From Eucalyptus grandis (taxonomy: Eukaryota > Streptophyta > Magnoliopsida > Myrtales > Myrtaceae): a stretch of 64,000 nt of DNA. The notes under the pieces were generated by a model that did no database searches, had not been told where the DNA came from, and was given only the letters and a program-made list of their open reading frames with translations. The stretch spans positions 9,114,001 to 9,178,000 of the forward strand of contig NC_052613.1 of assembly GCF_016545825.1 (NCBI RefSeq), read 5' to 3'. Positions 22,610 to 34,961 of this stretch are shown in pieces (positions within the stretch are counted from its first letter, which is position 1; each line of letters opens with the position of its first letter). The position numbers and the translations under genes are program-made.

Positions 22610-23330
22610 TATTAGCCTAATTCATCCATCAACGGCTGTGAATTTGGTGTTGAATTCGTTCTGCACCAGGTGCTGCAGCGGCTGGGAACTCTTGCTGCTG
22701 CGTCAATTTACAGGTTGAGCGTCTAAAATGTTCAAGGGTTTTACACTGTCTCGTATGGACTCAGAATCTGTTTCTCGAACTTGTTGATTGGGTTGCTTTC
22801 GCCAAAGGTTGATCCAAAGATGAAAGTCCGGGGGACGGGGCCTCGTTGCGACGAAAGGATCACATTGACTTTAAGCTTTTCCTTCGCCGCCTTCAAGACC
22901 TGGTAATCTGAAATTCCGCTATTATGGCTTTGCTAAAATCATTTGCTTAGTTCTCAGAGATTGAATTCTCTTCTGCACTTCACTGGTGCTGGGAGTAGTA
23001 CTAGTTTTGTAGGTTACGACTTTGTGTATACATTGTTTTTTTTGTCTTTTAACATTGTGCATATGAGTGACCGTGACTTTGTACTCATCCTTTGTAAGAG
23101 ATTGTTTGGGGATTAAGGAGCAAGATCAAAGCTTACATCTGTGACTATTATATAATCAGATTGGCTACTGCATTCAATAGATAGTTATGAAGCCTCAGTG
23201 CTCATCACAGTTAGACACTACGAAAGTATTTGTGGTTTAATGTTGTGTTCGCAATATGTAGGTCCTAGATGGCTACCAATTTGTTCTGATCTCAATTTCC
23301 GAATCAAATGAGCCATGGAAACCGATGCAA
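22610..23330 (+). other. Unknown repeated segment (copy in unit 1)
   Basis: Also found at 45340-45790 and 47740-48540. All copies share a leader-like block (gttgagcgtctaaaatg, ggttttacactgtc), a possible donor (cctggtaatctg near 22900), and an intron-like tail. Reading frames are broken differently in each copy. It looks like a repeated first exon of an unidentified gene. Confidence 0.35.
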
Positions 23331-23361
23331 GTAAAATCCTAGGTGGATATATGTATCTTAA

Positions 23362-23880
23362 GACGTGTTTGTTTGGAAGAAAACTTCATAAAAAAAAAAT
23401 GAAAATGCTTTTTGAGAAATTTTTTTTTTAAGAAAAATGATTAGTTTTCTTTTGTTTGGTAATGTGATCAAAAACGTTTTTTTTTAAATATTTTGATAAC
23501 ATTTGGAAAATAAATTCAATATCATGACTATAGCTTGAGCAAAATAGAAATCTTTTTTTAAATAATTTTTTTTTTTTTTTCCCTTTTTCCTCCTCACCGA
23601 CCATCATCGAGGCCAACCCGTTTGGGCAAAAGGTATCAAGCAAGTAGGGCCTCGCTGCAACGAGGCGAGCACCTGTGGCCAATGGCAATTCAAGATGAGT
23701 AATTCCAGATATTGTTTTTACCTTCTTAGATTTGGGAATTTATTTTCCTAATTTTATGCAAAAATATTTTACTTGACCGGAAACTATTTTCAGTTAACTA
23801 AGTATTTTTTATGAACCAAACCGTGAAAGTTTGGAAGCCTAATTCCATTAAAAAGACTTTTCCTCAAATAAACGTATCAT
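23362..23880. mobile_element. Harbinger-type MITE (unit 1)
   Basis: Ends GACGTGTTTGTTTGG and, inward from the right, ATGATACGTTTATTTG. TAA lies on both sides (23359-23361, 23881-23883). The ortholog at the same site is 48580-49070, so the insertion predates the duplication. Confidence 0.6.
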
Positions 23881-23883
23881 TAA

Positions 23884-24514
23884 GCTCCGCTTATTTTGTG
23901 AAAAATGAATGATTTGGAATATGTAATTATATGGGCAATTAGATTTGTGATAATTGACCATGATATACTTAATGTCAAAAAGAGAGAAAAAAAGCTTGTA
24001 AAGGCTCATCAGTTGTCATGTCTATCTAGGGGTACCGATTGCAAAAAAAAAAGGAATGCCTCGCCACCCACTATGGGTCTCTTTTGAGTGGTCCAGGGGC
24101 AGTTGGCCAGCTATGGTCACTGTAAAATAATTTTTACGAATGAAAGAGTGGACAAAACCGTGGAATTTGTCGATGTCCGGTCGAGAATTTGTAGGTGCGC
24201 ACATTGATTTGACTGCCCCCATTGTGAGTTCATACACTTCCCCTCCAATTTCGGCTTTAGAAGCAATGCTAATTGTCTGTTTAACAAAACTGTGATGTTC
24301 TATTTTCTACGAAGCAAATCAACGTGATTGTCGATGATGCCAAATAAATGAGATCTCTGCAAAGTCCTTAATATTGTCAGATTACATGTAATAAGATTCA
24401 GAGAAATGGTTGTAAGATGACATTATTGTTACTTAACTCCAGGGCAATGGCAACACAAGCAACCTTATCCTCGGCATCCAAGATATTGTCCAAGCCACTT
24501 TTGTCGGGAGGAGA
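23884..24514. other. Duplicated spacer, no gene seen
   Basis: Shared with 49074-49790. No coding signal. Confidence 0.4.
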
Positions 24515-24682
24515 GGAATGCGAATGATGAAGTTTATCAAAGTGGAAAGAGAATGGGGAATACGAATGATAAAGGTTATCTTAGTGGAAAGAGAATGGGG
24601 ATTGCGAATGATAAAGGTTATCAAAGTGGAAAGAGAATGAAAAATGCGAATGATGAAGGTTATCAACATGGAAAGAGAATAT
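24515..24682. repeat. Four-copy 42-bp tandem repeat
   Basis: The word cgaatgat recurs at exact 42-base spacing (24521, 24563, 24605, 24647), each followed by tatca/tatct and a tggaaagagaat block. Unit 2 has a single copy at about 49798-49840, so the array expanded in unit 1. Confidence 0.85.
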
Positions 24683-25353
24683 AGATCGCAGGCTGAGAGT
24701 TATTTCGCTAGCAAAAAAAAAAAAAGTATATATTTCCTCGATCGTCTCCAACTGAAATGATTACCAATCAACTTGCACTATGAACGTAACAATGGACAGA
24801 AAAGACTATGCGAAGCTACTGTGCGCCCTACATTATTTGGGTCTGCTATATGAGTTAGATGCTTTGGAAGGGTTAAACATCGATCCTGCATTTTAATGCA
24901 TAGGTTTTGGCCACTATCGCGTGCCCTTTGTTTTGTTTTGCTTTATTTAGGCGGTTGCGGGCTCCATAAAGGAGTCACTAATCAGTCCATGCGAGCATAT
25001 GGAGGTCACGATGCGGTGTATCGGATGTTCTCCATTAGAATGAGAGCTAATCACCCCCTTCTTAACTTACCATTGATGTCATATTCCACATCGATATCGA
25101 GTAGAAAGATTTTTTACAGCGAAAATGATATTTTAAGCAACCCATCTCGAAAATGTTGTTAATTCATGCAAGCATAAAATTTCTCCATTATGTATGAATA
25201 ATGAAACTACCAAAACAAAATGGTAAAAACTTGTCAAGAAACCACATTTGTCTTTTATTATCCAGAGTGTTCTCATTTTTGTTTTTATGTAAGGTACTGA
25301 GCGATAATAGTAATAAGATATTCGAGTTTTGAAAACAAATTCAAAATCATGAG
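24683..25353. other. Duplicated spacer, no gene seen
   Basis: Shared with about 49841-50430 and, from 24990, with 15160 onward. Confidence 0.4.
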
Positions 25354-25437
25354 AAAATACTCAAGAGGATACATTACTTTATTGCCAATTCATGTAAAAT
25401 ACTCGAGAGGATACATTACTTTATTGCCAATTCATGT
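25354..25437. repeat. Two-copy 42-bp direct repeat
   Basis: aaaatactcaagaggataca and the following 22 bases are repeated at 25396. Only one copy is present at about 50438 in the next unit. Confidence 0.8.
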
Positions 25438-27234
25438 TGATCTTTTCACTATTCAAATTCATTTTGTTCCTCTTAAAATAGGCTTCTTCTTTTTTTTTCC
25501 GAGAGGTGAAAGCGCAGCTGGGTCTCACACATCATTCATCTTAATAGCGAGTATTGGACATTCATGGAACTTTTTTGCTAAAAACTTAAATTTTGATAAT
25601 GTTTCTGTGTTTTTTTTCCTCGTAATTGAATTTCGGGAAGACTTCAAGCCATATATTTAGAAATGCGTAGCTGTCCATGGCTGATATTGGAACAAAGGGG
25701 ACGTCAATCCAGCTTTTGAAAGAAATGTACCAGCAAGACACAAAAGTAAACAGTGAAAACAATATGAACAAATAAAAGCGAGTTGGAAGTCCCCATCAGT
25801 GCTATTATCTCCATCAGGCCAAACGACACTTGTGAACGGAAATTCCAACACCGAAAGGGGAATCGAGGAAGAGCAAATTTACCTCTGCGACGAAACAACA
25901 AGATGATATAAGTGAACTGTCATCTAAAATACAACCTCCTAGTGACGCCGTGGTGTCCAAGAGTTTGAAAGAAGTAACATTTACTATAATTTTCATTGGT
26001 TTAAATAGGATGCCTAACTTACATGAAAAAATTCATTACTTTGGATTCTAAAGACCATATTGGGAATATCATATCATATCACAAATTAACATTACAAGAC
26101 TATGCCCTAGAGATACTCTAGTATATATTCCAGTTATTGCATTACTTCTCAGAAAATATTTTGTGAAAATGTCATATTTTTCGCGAAATAAACGGAGCTT
26201 CAACTCCGAGAAATGATTAGAATGACAAAAATAGGGGCGGGTTATAAAACGGCAAGCCAAGAGATGGAATTCTAAACGAGAAAGCGATTTGTTTGAACCG
26301 ACATGGGCTCACAGGGTCAACGGAAGATGCTGAAAACAAGAAGGGATGGGAGATATTGTAATGAATGGTTGATAGAACTCGTTAGAACTTAGCACCAATT
26401 ATGCAGGTGTTACACTTTTCTTGGGAAGCAATGTTTTGCATATGAGTATGCATCTCTTGGCACCTAATGGTCCGATCGACTTTCACTTTCGTCCGTTTCT
26501 CACCCCAAGATAAGATCTCTATGATGAAATTATAGCTTTTTAACCATAGATAAGAAGCAAATGCAAAATCAAGCAAAACGGTCCTAATTGTTCATAGTTC
26601 GACCCTACAGTAATCTCATTTGTAATTGAATGTTTATGTTTTTCAATACGGGAAGACAATGGCCAATTCCTTTTATCAAATGCCCAATTCACTGTCACAT
26701 AGCGTTTGCACCAACATTTCCCTTGCCTTGGCTTCATCAATATCCGCAATGCAGCTTGACTTCTCGTATCAAAAAAGAAGGAAGTAAGATTTTTCGAGGC
26801 ATAGCAATCGATTTGTGCCTTGAAAATGAGACGCGTTCACACGACAACCACTTCACACCAAGTCTTTGTTTAATGTTTTCTAGCTCGCGGGCGCGTGTGT
26901 GGGCTGGGCTAAACCCCCATTGAGTTACGTGTGTTTCAAATAGTTGAGACCGAAAAAAGGGATGAAGTATAATTTCCCGTTTGTTGTCTGGTGCGGTCTA
27001 ATATTGACATAACTAATGTGCGTGTTGAGAAATTGTCCTATGATGCACTATAGAGTCCTGTCATGATTGCAAAAATGCGGGGCCAAGTGTAAAGCGATGG
27101 TCAAATGATAAAAAACTTAGGTTAGAAAATAATAATGAAACACAATTAGAGGGTCAAAAGCGTAAATCAGGCAAACCCAGTGTAAAATGAAGGGAATTTC
27201 TTCGATGTTAGAGGGCTCTCCCGCAGTTACATTC
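25438..27234 (+). promoter_or_regulatory. Upstream region of B3 copy 2
   Basis: The counterpart of 972-2631, here without the LTR insertion, so it shows the original junction sequence (ggggacgtcaatcc near 25700). No gene is seen. Confidence 0.5.
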
Positions 27235-27244
27235 CTATAAATAT
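27235..27244 (+). promoter_or_regulatory. TATA box of B3 copy 2
   Basis: The ctataaatat motif is at the same place relative to the splice donor as in copy 1. Confidence 0.55.
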
Positions 27245-27264
27245 GCGAAGATGGAGCAAAGCCA

Positions 27265-28101
27265 ACTCCCAAGAGTTCTCAGGCCCCCTGTTCCGTTTAA
27301 CATTGTGCTTCTTCCTCCTTCCTCCTCCCTTGAAACAGCTAGAAACATTTGGTAATCAGATGGGTCGGTTTTAGTGGCCGCGGCAGTGCTACTCTGCACC
27401 ACCTGCCGGTAGATTGCTCCTTTGTCGATGGTAAGCTTTCAAAACTTGGACATATTCAATTGAATGGCACAAACTTGTGGACGTTGATATCTGAATATCC
27501 TATTTACCCTTTTATTCTCTCTTATGTTCATCACTCATCAAGATCTGTTCACTTTAGTGTGGCTTTTTGTTACTTTTTGGTTCATAATTGTTTTTTGCTT
27601 AAGGGAAAAAGTTATCCCAAAAAGAAAATGGATTTCTTTAAACCACTCGATTTCAAATATCTGCGGAGTGTCCTTGATCATCTTCTCTTTGGTTCATGGC
27701 GCCACTCATCATGAATGTGAACTTGATCTTTTGCTAAGCAATTCTCACTTTGTGAAGTTGACAGAGATTTATAGGGTTCATTTGTTTTGCTTAAGGAAAA
27801 AACATGATCCAAAATGAAAAAAAAAAAACTGAAGCTTTCTTTACCCCACTTGATTTCAAATATCGGCTAAGTGCCCTTTACAAGGGTTCATCTTCTCTTT
27901 GGTTCGTGGTGCAACTCGTCATGGACGTGAACTTGATCTTTTGCTAAGCAAATCTCATACGGGTGTTTAACTCGTTGTTTTAGCATCTCATTTAACAAAT
28001 AATATCGTAGAAGCACTTCTATATTAAGGCTTTTTATATGTCAGTATTATATTGTGAATGACAAATCCTCGTATGAGTGCAGCCCAAGCCGTCACAGTCT
28101 C
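27265..28101 (+). other. B3 copy 2: 5' exon and 5' UTR intron
   Basis: Donor gatg|gtaagc (GT at 27431) and acceptor gtgcag|ccc (AG at 28081-28082) predict a 652-base intron in the leader, 19 bases before the start codon. The 5' exon lacks the poly-T insertion of copies 1 and 4. Confidence 0.55.
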
Positions 28102-28662
28102 ATGGGGGAGAGAGAGATGGAAGTCGATTGGTCATCTTTGCATGTCTTGGCGAAAACTTCTGAATTAGTTCACGAGGGACTGCTAAGTCTCTCTCCCACA
28201 GCTCAAACCCGACCGACCGAATTGCCGCATATCTTCTGGAATAAAATACTGGAGATGCATGGCCAGGGAGTGATGCTCGTGCTAGAGAAGAGATTGTGTG
28301 CCACCGACTTGAAGCGACGCAATGGTTGGCTCTCCATACCCCATGGGCAGATACGAGCAAATTTCTTGACCAGTGGAGAGATCCGAGCCCTAGACAACAG
28401 GGAGGACATTACAGTTTCCCTAATCGAGCCTTGTCTGCAAGTACGCCATGGGTTGCAGCTCCAGAAATGGAATAACGTGAGGAATCATTTTTCTTATGTA
28501 TTGACCAGGAGGTGGACTGCTGTCACGCACCCGATTGCGCGGAACAGACTCAGAAAGGGTGGCCTCGTCCAGCTTTGGTCCTTTAGAGCGAATGGGGACC
28601 TTTGTTTCTGCCTCGTGAACGTTGAAGCACCCCCAGCTGCAGTGGAAAATATGGCTAATTAA
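28102..28662 (+). CDS. B3-domain-containing protein, complete copy 2
   Basis: The only intact B3 gene here: 186 residues from the first ATG after the splice acceptor. An acidic N-terminal part with TELPHIFWNKILEMHGQG (about 39-56) leads into a B3 DNA-binding domain at about 58-174. Visible signatures of the DUF313/At2g31720-like group are KRLCATDLKRRNGWLSIP (63-80), the FLTSGEI turn (88-94), LQKWNN (120-125), SYVLTRRWTAV (131-141) and VQLWSFRANGDLCFCLV (156-172). Proteins of this group are nuclear and presumed transcription regulators; no target is known to me for this one. The length suits a single-domain member. TATA box, leader intron and the sequence around the stop are shared with the other copies, so expression is plausible. 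One feature against full function: the usual 'TxGW' after YVL is RRW here (TKGW in copy 1). Confidence 0.85.
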   Translation: MGEREMEVDWSSLHVLAKTSELVHEGLLSLSPTAQTRPTELPHIFWNKILEMHGQGVMLVLEKRLCATDLKRRNGWLSIPHGQIRANFLTSGEIRALDNREDITVSLIEPCLQVRHGLQLQKWNNVRNHFSYVLTRRWTAVTHPIARNRLRKGGLVQLWSFRANGDLCFCLVNVEAPPAAVENMAN

Positions 28663-31577
28663 GAGTGATAACTTATTCTGTTTCATGAATTTCTGAATCA
28701 AGTTAGGAAGTAGATTGTGAGTTTGTGGATCAACTTGGATCGTCTGTGATGTTATTGTTGTTGGTGGTGGTGGTGGTGGTTTTTTTTTTTTTTTTTTTTG
28801 CTTTTATGGAGGATTTGCGGTTGTTTAGTTTGTGGATCAATATTAATGGTGTTGTCGTTGTGTTTTCTTTTCTTTTTCTTTTTCTTTTTTAATGGAGGAT
28901 CCTGTTGTTTATCGTTTTTAACCTGGAAATTGCATGGGCTGTTGTTTCTTGTTCTTTTTATTTTTTGAAGTCATTGGAGATTAAAAAGTAATTCATCTCT
29001 CTGTGCTAGAATCGCCGTCATTGATTTTTGCAGACTTCGATAGAGTTTCAGTTCCGGTGAAAGCCCTACTCCCAAGTTTGAAGACTTTTTTGCAAAATAC
29101 TTTCTAAGTATTTTAAAACATTTGTTTGGCCGACAAAAGGGTCTCCACATCTGTTTTTTCTCCTCTTCAAACTACCTCTAATTAGTGTAGTTTCGAATTC
29201 ATAGGTTCCTCTTCTTTGGCTAGGGCATAAAGATGGCCATCCTTTGCTCACATTTGCTGTTGAACAATGAATTCTGGGTTTTTTCAGGTTCAGGCAAGCT
29301 TTTGGGTCGTGGATGATGAACCAGCCCACCACGTCTACACAATTATCCCGATACTGAATCCTGTGATGAATAAAGTGATCGTACGAGGATAGGGTTTTTT
29401 CCATTCAAGAGGTCGTAGCATCCGGTGATGAATGAAATCAGGAAACGTATTAGGCTAGTTCCTGAGTCGACCTTGGAACCCTGTAATTGACTCCGATATG
29501 ATTTTTGCATAGGGACCTTTCTCTGATTCAGAGATAAAGAAAATTGACTTTATGCGGTGAAGGGATGTGGAAAGAGTGAGCTGAGCAATAGGGAGGAGGG
29601 ATTAGGGTTTCGGCGCTTGAAGTGCACGCGATGGATGGTCCGGGGAGGAAAAGGATCGGGATCTCGGAGAGTCCCGAGGCGGCGTCATGCCAGGACTATT
29701 CCGACTTTGGAGCTCCGTTGAAGAGGTAGTGCAGCGCAATGTTGTTGCTCGATAACTTCAGAAAGTCTGATCTTGAAGCCATGGACGCCTAGTCTCTTCA
29801 AGTGGGCAATTGCTGCTCGCGCATGGAGCTCAGCGAGCAGCGTGAAGGCTGAACTCGGGCTTGCCACGGAAGGGCAGAATTGAAGGAGGATGAGTTGTCA
29901 GGGCCTTAGGACATTCTGGTTAGTACCCTGTGTTAGATTGCTCGGAGAAGCTGCAAGTTCATGATGAACAGTAAAAGAAAAAGGAAAAGAAAGGAAAGAG
30001 AAAAAAGGAAAACACCTGGAAATTCAAACGATTAATCATAAGGGGAAATGATTAGCTAACCGTGACGTTAGCTTATGAAACAAATGGTGACCCTCCACCA
30101 ACCATTTCCCCGTGCTCGTGCTTCGGTCGGCAAGTTTTCACACGCTTGTGCTGGAGGAGGAAGAAAACTTTTGTGCTGGGTCCCTCCACCGTCAGCTAAA
30201 CGTACTAGAGGGACCCAATTACAAGCGACTTCGTTGTCTCTAGAATTCCAACACGATTATGTCTCCTTAATGGAAAATGATTAGCTAACAGTACCATCAT
30301 TTTGCAAAACCAGCCACGCTTTTTCTACAGAGGTTGAGGAGACAGGGAGACCGGTTGTACCACTTTCTTTTCTTTTTTGACTTCCCACGACATCCTATTA
30401 TCTTGGCTTAATTTAGAATTAGATTAGAGAATTTAAAAAGGAATATGAGTAGGTAGCGGTACCCAAGAAAAATCCCCGTAAGTGGATATTTTTCCAATCA
30501 AAGAAAAGTTTTTAAGTAAACTCAAAAATTTTAAATTGAAACTTCAAAGGAGTGAATGTCATTCTCCACCAAAGAAAATTGTTAGGGACTACTGTCCCAA
30601 AAAAAAAAAAAAAAAAAAAAAACTTAGTAACTCCAATAAAATAAATTGGAATGTGACCATCTGATATACTTTGAACTTATGATTTTTTAGTATTTTGTAA
30701 TCGATGAGCATGTTACGATGGAGAAAAGTTCATTAGTATCTGCTTCATTGATCGTAAGAAAGTAAAAGATATTCGTTGACTCTTAAACTTTAATTGGTGT
30801 TTGTCATTATATATTTAGACAGATAATGGTTAATTTTTTTTCCTAATCTCATTCAGATGGATGGAGTTTGTATTGCATATTTTCATCTACTAGATTTGTG
30901 GTGATGAGATAATTTTTTCATCTACTAATTATTATTCTTATCTTAAAATTTTTTAAAATTCATCTATTTATATACGTAATCGATATAAATGATTCTTGAT
31001 TATGAATGATCGAAGAGTCCTTTTACTACAATTTGATTTGAGCACAAGGAAGGAAGAGTCATTTCATTGCAGAGTGATGTCATTATTAGTTGTACAGCTA
31101 ACATTTTAAATAATTTTTCATCTTTAAAATTTAATAAATCATACTAATGATTTCTTTTAAATTAGTGATAATATTATTTTCACCTATGATTATCTGTATT
31201 ACGGTACTTAAATTGCTTTTCCATTCTTCATATTCAAAATGTTCCACTTACTAGAATTTTTCCACTTGTGATTTGGTACCGTTAGCTTTTAGCTAATAAT
31301 TTTCCTTTTCAATTTCTCCAATATAATCCTAAATTAAGCCAACAAAATAGGAAGCCATGGGAAGTCAAAAGGAATAAGAAAATTTACTGGAGCCAATCTC
31401 CCATTCCTCCATAAAAGGTGTGGTTGATGTTAGAAGGTTCTTACCGTCACAAAAGCCCTACCGGCGACCGCTTTTGCTCAAGATCCGATCATAAAATTTC
31501 AAGAACGACCGTCGTGGATGTTACGGCCGAATCAAACCGTGGGGCATTTTGACATGGTGACTCATTATGGAGGCAAT
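28663..31577. other. Unit 2 spacer; empty site of the Harbinger element
   Basis: The counterpart of 4151-8412. It contains a GGT/T-rich low-complexity tract (28750-28900), the recurring minus-strand frame 29066-29404, and an uninterrupted taa at 30197-30199 where unit 1 carries the 1392-base element. No supported gene. Confidence 0.45.
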
Positions 31578-31733
31578 TCACACTTCCATATCACCTTCAT
31601 GCATCAGTGCAAGCAAGACAAATGAAATCTCTAGCCTTGCTTGCAAAATTAGTTCCTCATTGTACGAGTCATCTTGATCATGCTCGTCTTCCTCTTCCGT
31701 CACCCTATTGATCTCAGCGGGGTACACAGGTTG
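31578..31733 (-). pseudogene. Conserved 52-codon frame, unit 2
   Basis: Same frame, length and stop as 8413-8568 (VTEEEDEHDQDD, NEELILQARLEIS). Cut off upstream by the MULE at 31744. Family not recognised. Confidence 0.3.
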
Positions 31734-31743
31734 TCCGAAAACG

Positions 31744-32862
31744 GGAAAAGTGCCAAAAAAGTCCTAAACATTTTGTTTTTATGCCGATTTAGTCCTAAAC
31801 CTTTTTTTGGTGCCGAATTAGTCATAAACATTTTTACATTGTGTCAATTCAGTCATTTCCGGCCAATTTTGGCCGGATTTTGCTTATCGAACGCCGCCGG
31901 CCGACGTGGCTCGATTGGCGCTAACATAGATAACTTTTAATAATATTTTAATATTTTAAATTTTCTCTTTTTTCTTTTTTTTTTTTTATTTCTTCTTTCT
32001 TTCTTTCTTTCTTTTTTTCTTTTTTTCTTTTTTTCTTTTTTCTTCCCTCTTCTTCCTCCAACCAATTGTTGGACCTCAGCAACTAGCCGGAAGCAACGGC
32101 CAAAGCAAGGTCAAGGTCAACCTCCCCGACCACCTCACCGCTGGGCCGCGAGGGTGGCCACGCGCTAGGCGGCGAGGCTTGACCTCGCCAGATCCGGCAA
32201 GGGCGAGCCTCGCACGCCCGGTGCAAGGCCGCCCTCGAGGCCCGGGCGGCAAGGCTCGCCTCGCCGATCCGGCAAGGGTCGAGCCTTGCCCAACGAATTG
32301 CTACTGCGGGGGAAACTGGGCGAAAATCCGGGGCCGGAGCTACGTGACCGAGGACACCCCGAGCTCCCGTAAAACCCTAGAGATGATGATGACAAGCAGA
32401 GGGAGGAAATTTCTAGTGCAAGATTGGGATCGGGGAACGAGCAGGAGAGCCGGCCTCGCGCCGAGCCGACGGGGGCTCGCCCTCACCGAACCTCGCCAGA
32501 TCCGGCGAGGCAAGCCTCGCCACCTAGAGTGAGGCCACCCGAGGTTGACCTCAACCTCACCGGCCATCGCCCGGCCGATTGCCAAGGTCCAGCGATCGGT
32601 TGGAGGAAGAAGAGGGAAGGAAAAAAATTAAAAATTTAAAAAAAAATAAAAATATTAAAATATTATTAAAAGTTGTCCACATTAGCGCCGATTAGGCTAC
32701 ATCAGCCGGCCGGCGTCCAATTAACAAAATCTAGTCAAAATTGGCCGGAAATGACTAAAATGGCGCAACTTAAAAATGTTTAGAACTAATTCGGCACCAA
32801 AAAAAGGTTTAAGACTAAAATGGCATAAAACAAAAAGTTTAGGACTTTTTTGGCATTTTTCC
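31744..32862. mobile_element. Mutator-like element, unit 2 copy
   Basis: The ortholog of 8579-9572, about 125 bases longer because of a pyrimidine microsatellite (31965-32060) and interior indels. The left flank is still tccgaaaacg (31734-31743); the right flank has decayed to ttcaaaaaca. Confidence 0.75.
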
Positions 32863-33263
32863 CTTCAAAAACAGTTTTATGTCAACGGATTGAAGTAATC
32901 CAAAACAGCATCGATCAAATTGTTTGTTCCTAATAGCAAGATACATACGTGGCTTTTGAGATTATAGTTGGGTTCGTGTTTGAACCAAAAAATTTGTGCG
33001 AGTCGTGCGTCGTTGAATTGCTCGCAAGAAGTCATTAGGAAGTAAGGAAATAAAATAACCTGAACTTTTCTTGTTTGAAGGCTGAGGATCGAGCCTAAAA
33101 AGAATCCTTTCTCATTCTTTTAAGCAGCGCTGAATCCGTTGCGTTATCGAAAGGAACTAGCTGGTGAACTTACGATGCTTCGTATGAATTCAGGGAAATC
33201 ATGCAAGTTCATCAGAAACCCTAGAAATGGTTGCTCTTGCTGGTGCACTGCACGTTAGAGGAT
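32863..33263. other. Duplicated spacer, no gene seen
   Basis: Matches 9583-9980. Confidence 0.4.
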
Positions 33264-33550
33264 TCAGCACCTTCTTCCCACTTCTTTACTGAAAAGAGAA
33301 GACAACGTATCAATGGACATTCCACTCGGCGCAAGATAAAAATAAAAAAGCGTCGATGCTTCATTAACACGTGCAATATTTGATCCACACCGCAAGGCCG
33401 CGGCGGTGTCGGAGAAGCGAAGAGGAGGTGAAGAGAGCTCTTGCCGGATGAGAAGGTGTGAGGGAGAGCATCTCACGGTGGCAGGTCGGTGATTTTCATG
33501 GTCGCGGCGGCTATTTTCTCCCCGGGGTCGGAGCTTACTAGCGAAGCGAG
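33264..33550 (-). pseudogene. Decayed CFM3-like first-exon fragment (unit 2, copy a)
   Basis: The counterpart of 10019-10290. The minus strand keeps the LPPRDALPH-type and LLFASPTPP-type words in part. The start position reads ATG again by way of a nearby change but is out of context, and the conserved CRM-protein segments are missing. Confidence 0.5.
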
Positions 33551-34619
33551 GTGTCTGCCGGGGCGTCTCCCATGGTCCGAATATTTCAAAAACGAAAGGT
33601 TGAAGAAGATGACGACGACGAAGATGTTTGATTTCTTTGGGGATAATTTTATTATTTTATTTTATCTCTTTTTCAGGTGTCGAGACGGATCGGGCCTGAG
33701 AAATGAAGTGGGCCGGGTTGGGCCATCGTACGTGTGGGCCTGAGTCATTGGGCCATTCGCATTGCCCAACCATCCAAAGGATTCTACAAATGAGATGATT
33801 TTCACTAAATTTGAAGTTATTTGGAGCAATTTTCGCAACCATAATTATTTTTCATTAACCTTATGTCTACGCTCTCCTATGATAAACAATGGCGACGGCT
33901 TTTGTTCTCGATATTCGATCGTCAAGTTTTATGAACGGCCATCCAAGAAATTACATACATTCTGTCTCTTGCTCCACCCACCTATTCGACCTCTCTCTGC
34001 TATGGTCGCGCCCCTTTTCTCCTATGTTATGAGAACATGCATGCTCTAGTTCCTAAAAGAGTCCACCATCAAGAATATGCATTTGGAAATTAACTAATTT
34101 ACCATTTTCCTTATTTTTCTATTATATAAAATCACGTTCTCACATGTGTGTTATTGTGAAGTGGGACCTCGGAAAAGGGGAATTGAAATGCTCCAATCTA
34201 AAGGGTAATCCAGTATTTGATAAATTGTGCAAGCTATTTTGGTAATGAATTGTTTTAGCACATGCACAATGCACTTTCGTTTTTTCAAATTATATCATCA
34301 GCAAAAGTATGGATAATAACTTGAAGCGAAACCATTTTTTTCAAAAGATTATTCAAACTAATTCTCGTTTCATATAAGTGCTTGAGGTAACAATATAAAG
34401 CATGCACATTTCAGGAATGGCACTGTAACAAAGTAAAGCATGTTCATCCATTTTATTGCCCTGAAGAAGAACAAAGTTCCCAACTTTATTTCTCTTTTAT
34501 AATGCGGTCGGACAACGAGTGAACTACAGATTGACAAAACCACCGTCATTTTAACCAATTCCAATCCTATGAATTGGCAATGAGGGAAAATACAAAAATA
34601 AATAGATAAATAAAGAGAA
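33551..34619. other. CFM3-like flank and spacer, unit 2
   Basis: The counterpart of 10291-11050, plus the block 34335-34619 that is deleted from unit 1. No gene is seen. Confidence 0.4.
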
Positions 34620-34905
34620 GAAGTGAAGCGGAACTGTACTTCAAGTCTGATAACTTGGCAATCATTAGTTTTCTGTCGGAAGCCGACCACATGCAGTGGC
34701 AGGTCGAAGCACTCATTTTGGAGGCCCAAGCCCAACTGATCCATTTCAAGAAAATATCCTTGGCCCATCGTGTAAGAACGGAGAATTAGATAGCAGATTG
34801 GTTAGCCAAAGCCGAAGATACTCTTCCATCTGCTTGGTTAACTCAAGCGCCCCAACTTTTATGGAATTTGCTTTAGTTTGATGTCCCATCTTTGAGCTTT
34901 TTGTC
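34620..34905 (+). pseudogene. RNase H domain remnant (LINE-type), fullest copy
   Basis: The plus strand reads EAELYFKSDNLAIISFLSEA, then AEALILEAQAQLIHFKKISLAH-type sequence split by stops, then IADWLAKAEDTLPSAW and a final LLWNLL. The order (acidic residue plus SDN, hydrophobic helix, FKKISxAHxxRxEN, ADWLAK) is that of the RNase H domain of plant LINE ORF2 and related domesticated proteins. In-frame stops (after RTEN, after LLWNLL) make it dead. It overlaps the start of a minus-strand shadow frame. The remainder of a LINE is not seen upstream. Confidence 0.55.
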
Positions 34906-34961
34906 TAAGAACTCGTGATGACAAATAAAAGTAGTTTTTCAGACAAAAAAATTTGAGAAGG

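Noticed and set aside
24433..24669. 78-codon minus frame with 14-residue repeats
   Set aside because: It exists only because 42 is a multiple of three; the sister unit has one copy and no such frame.
28100..28409. Minus-strand frames opposite B3 copy 2
   Set aside because: Antisense shadows of the B3 coding exon.
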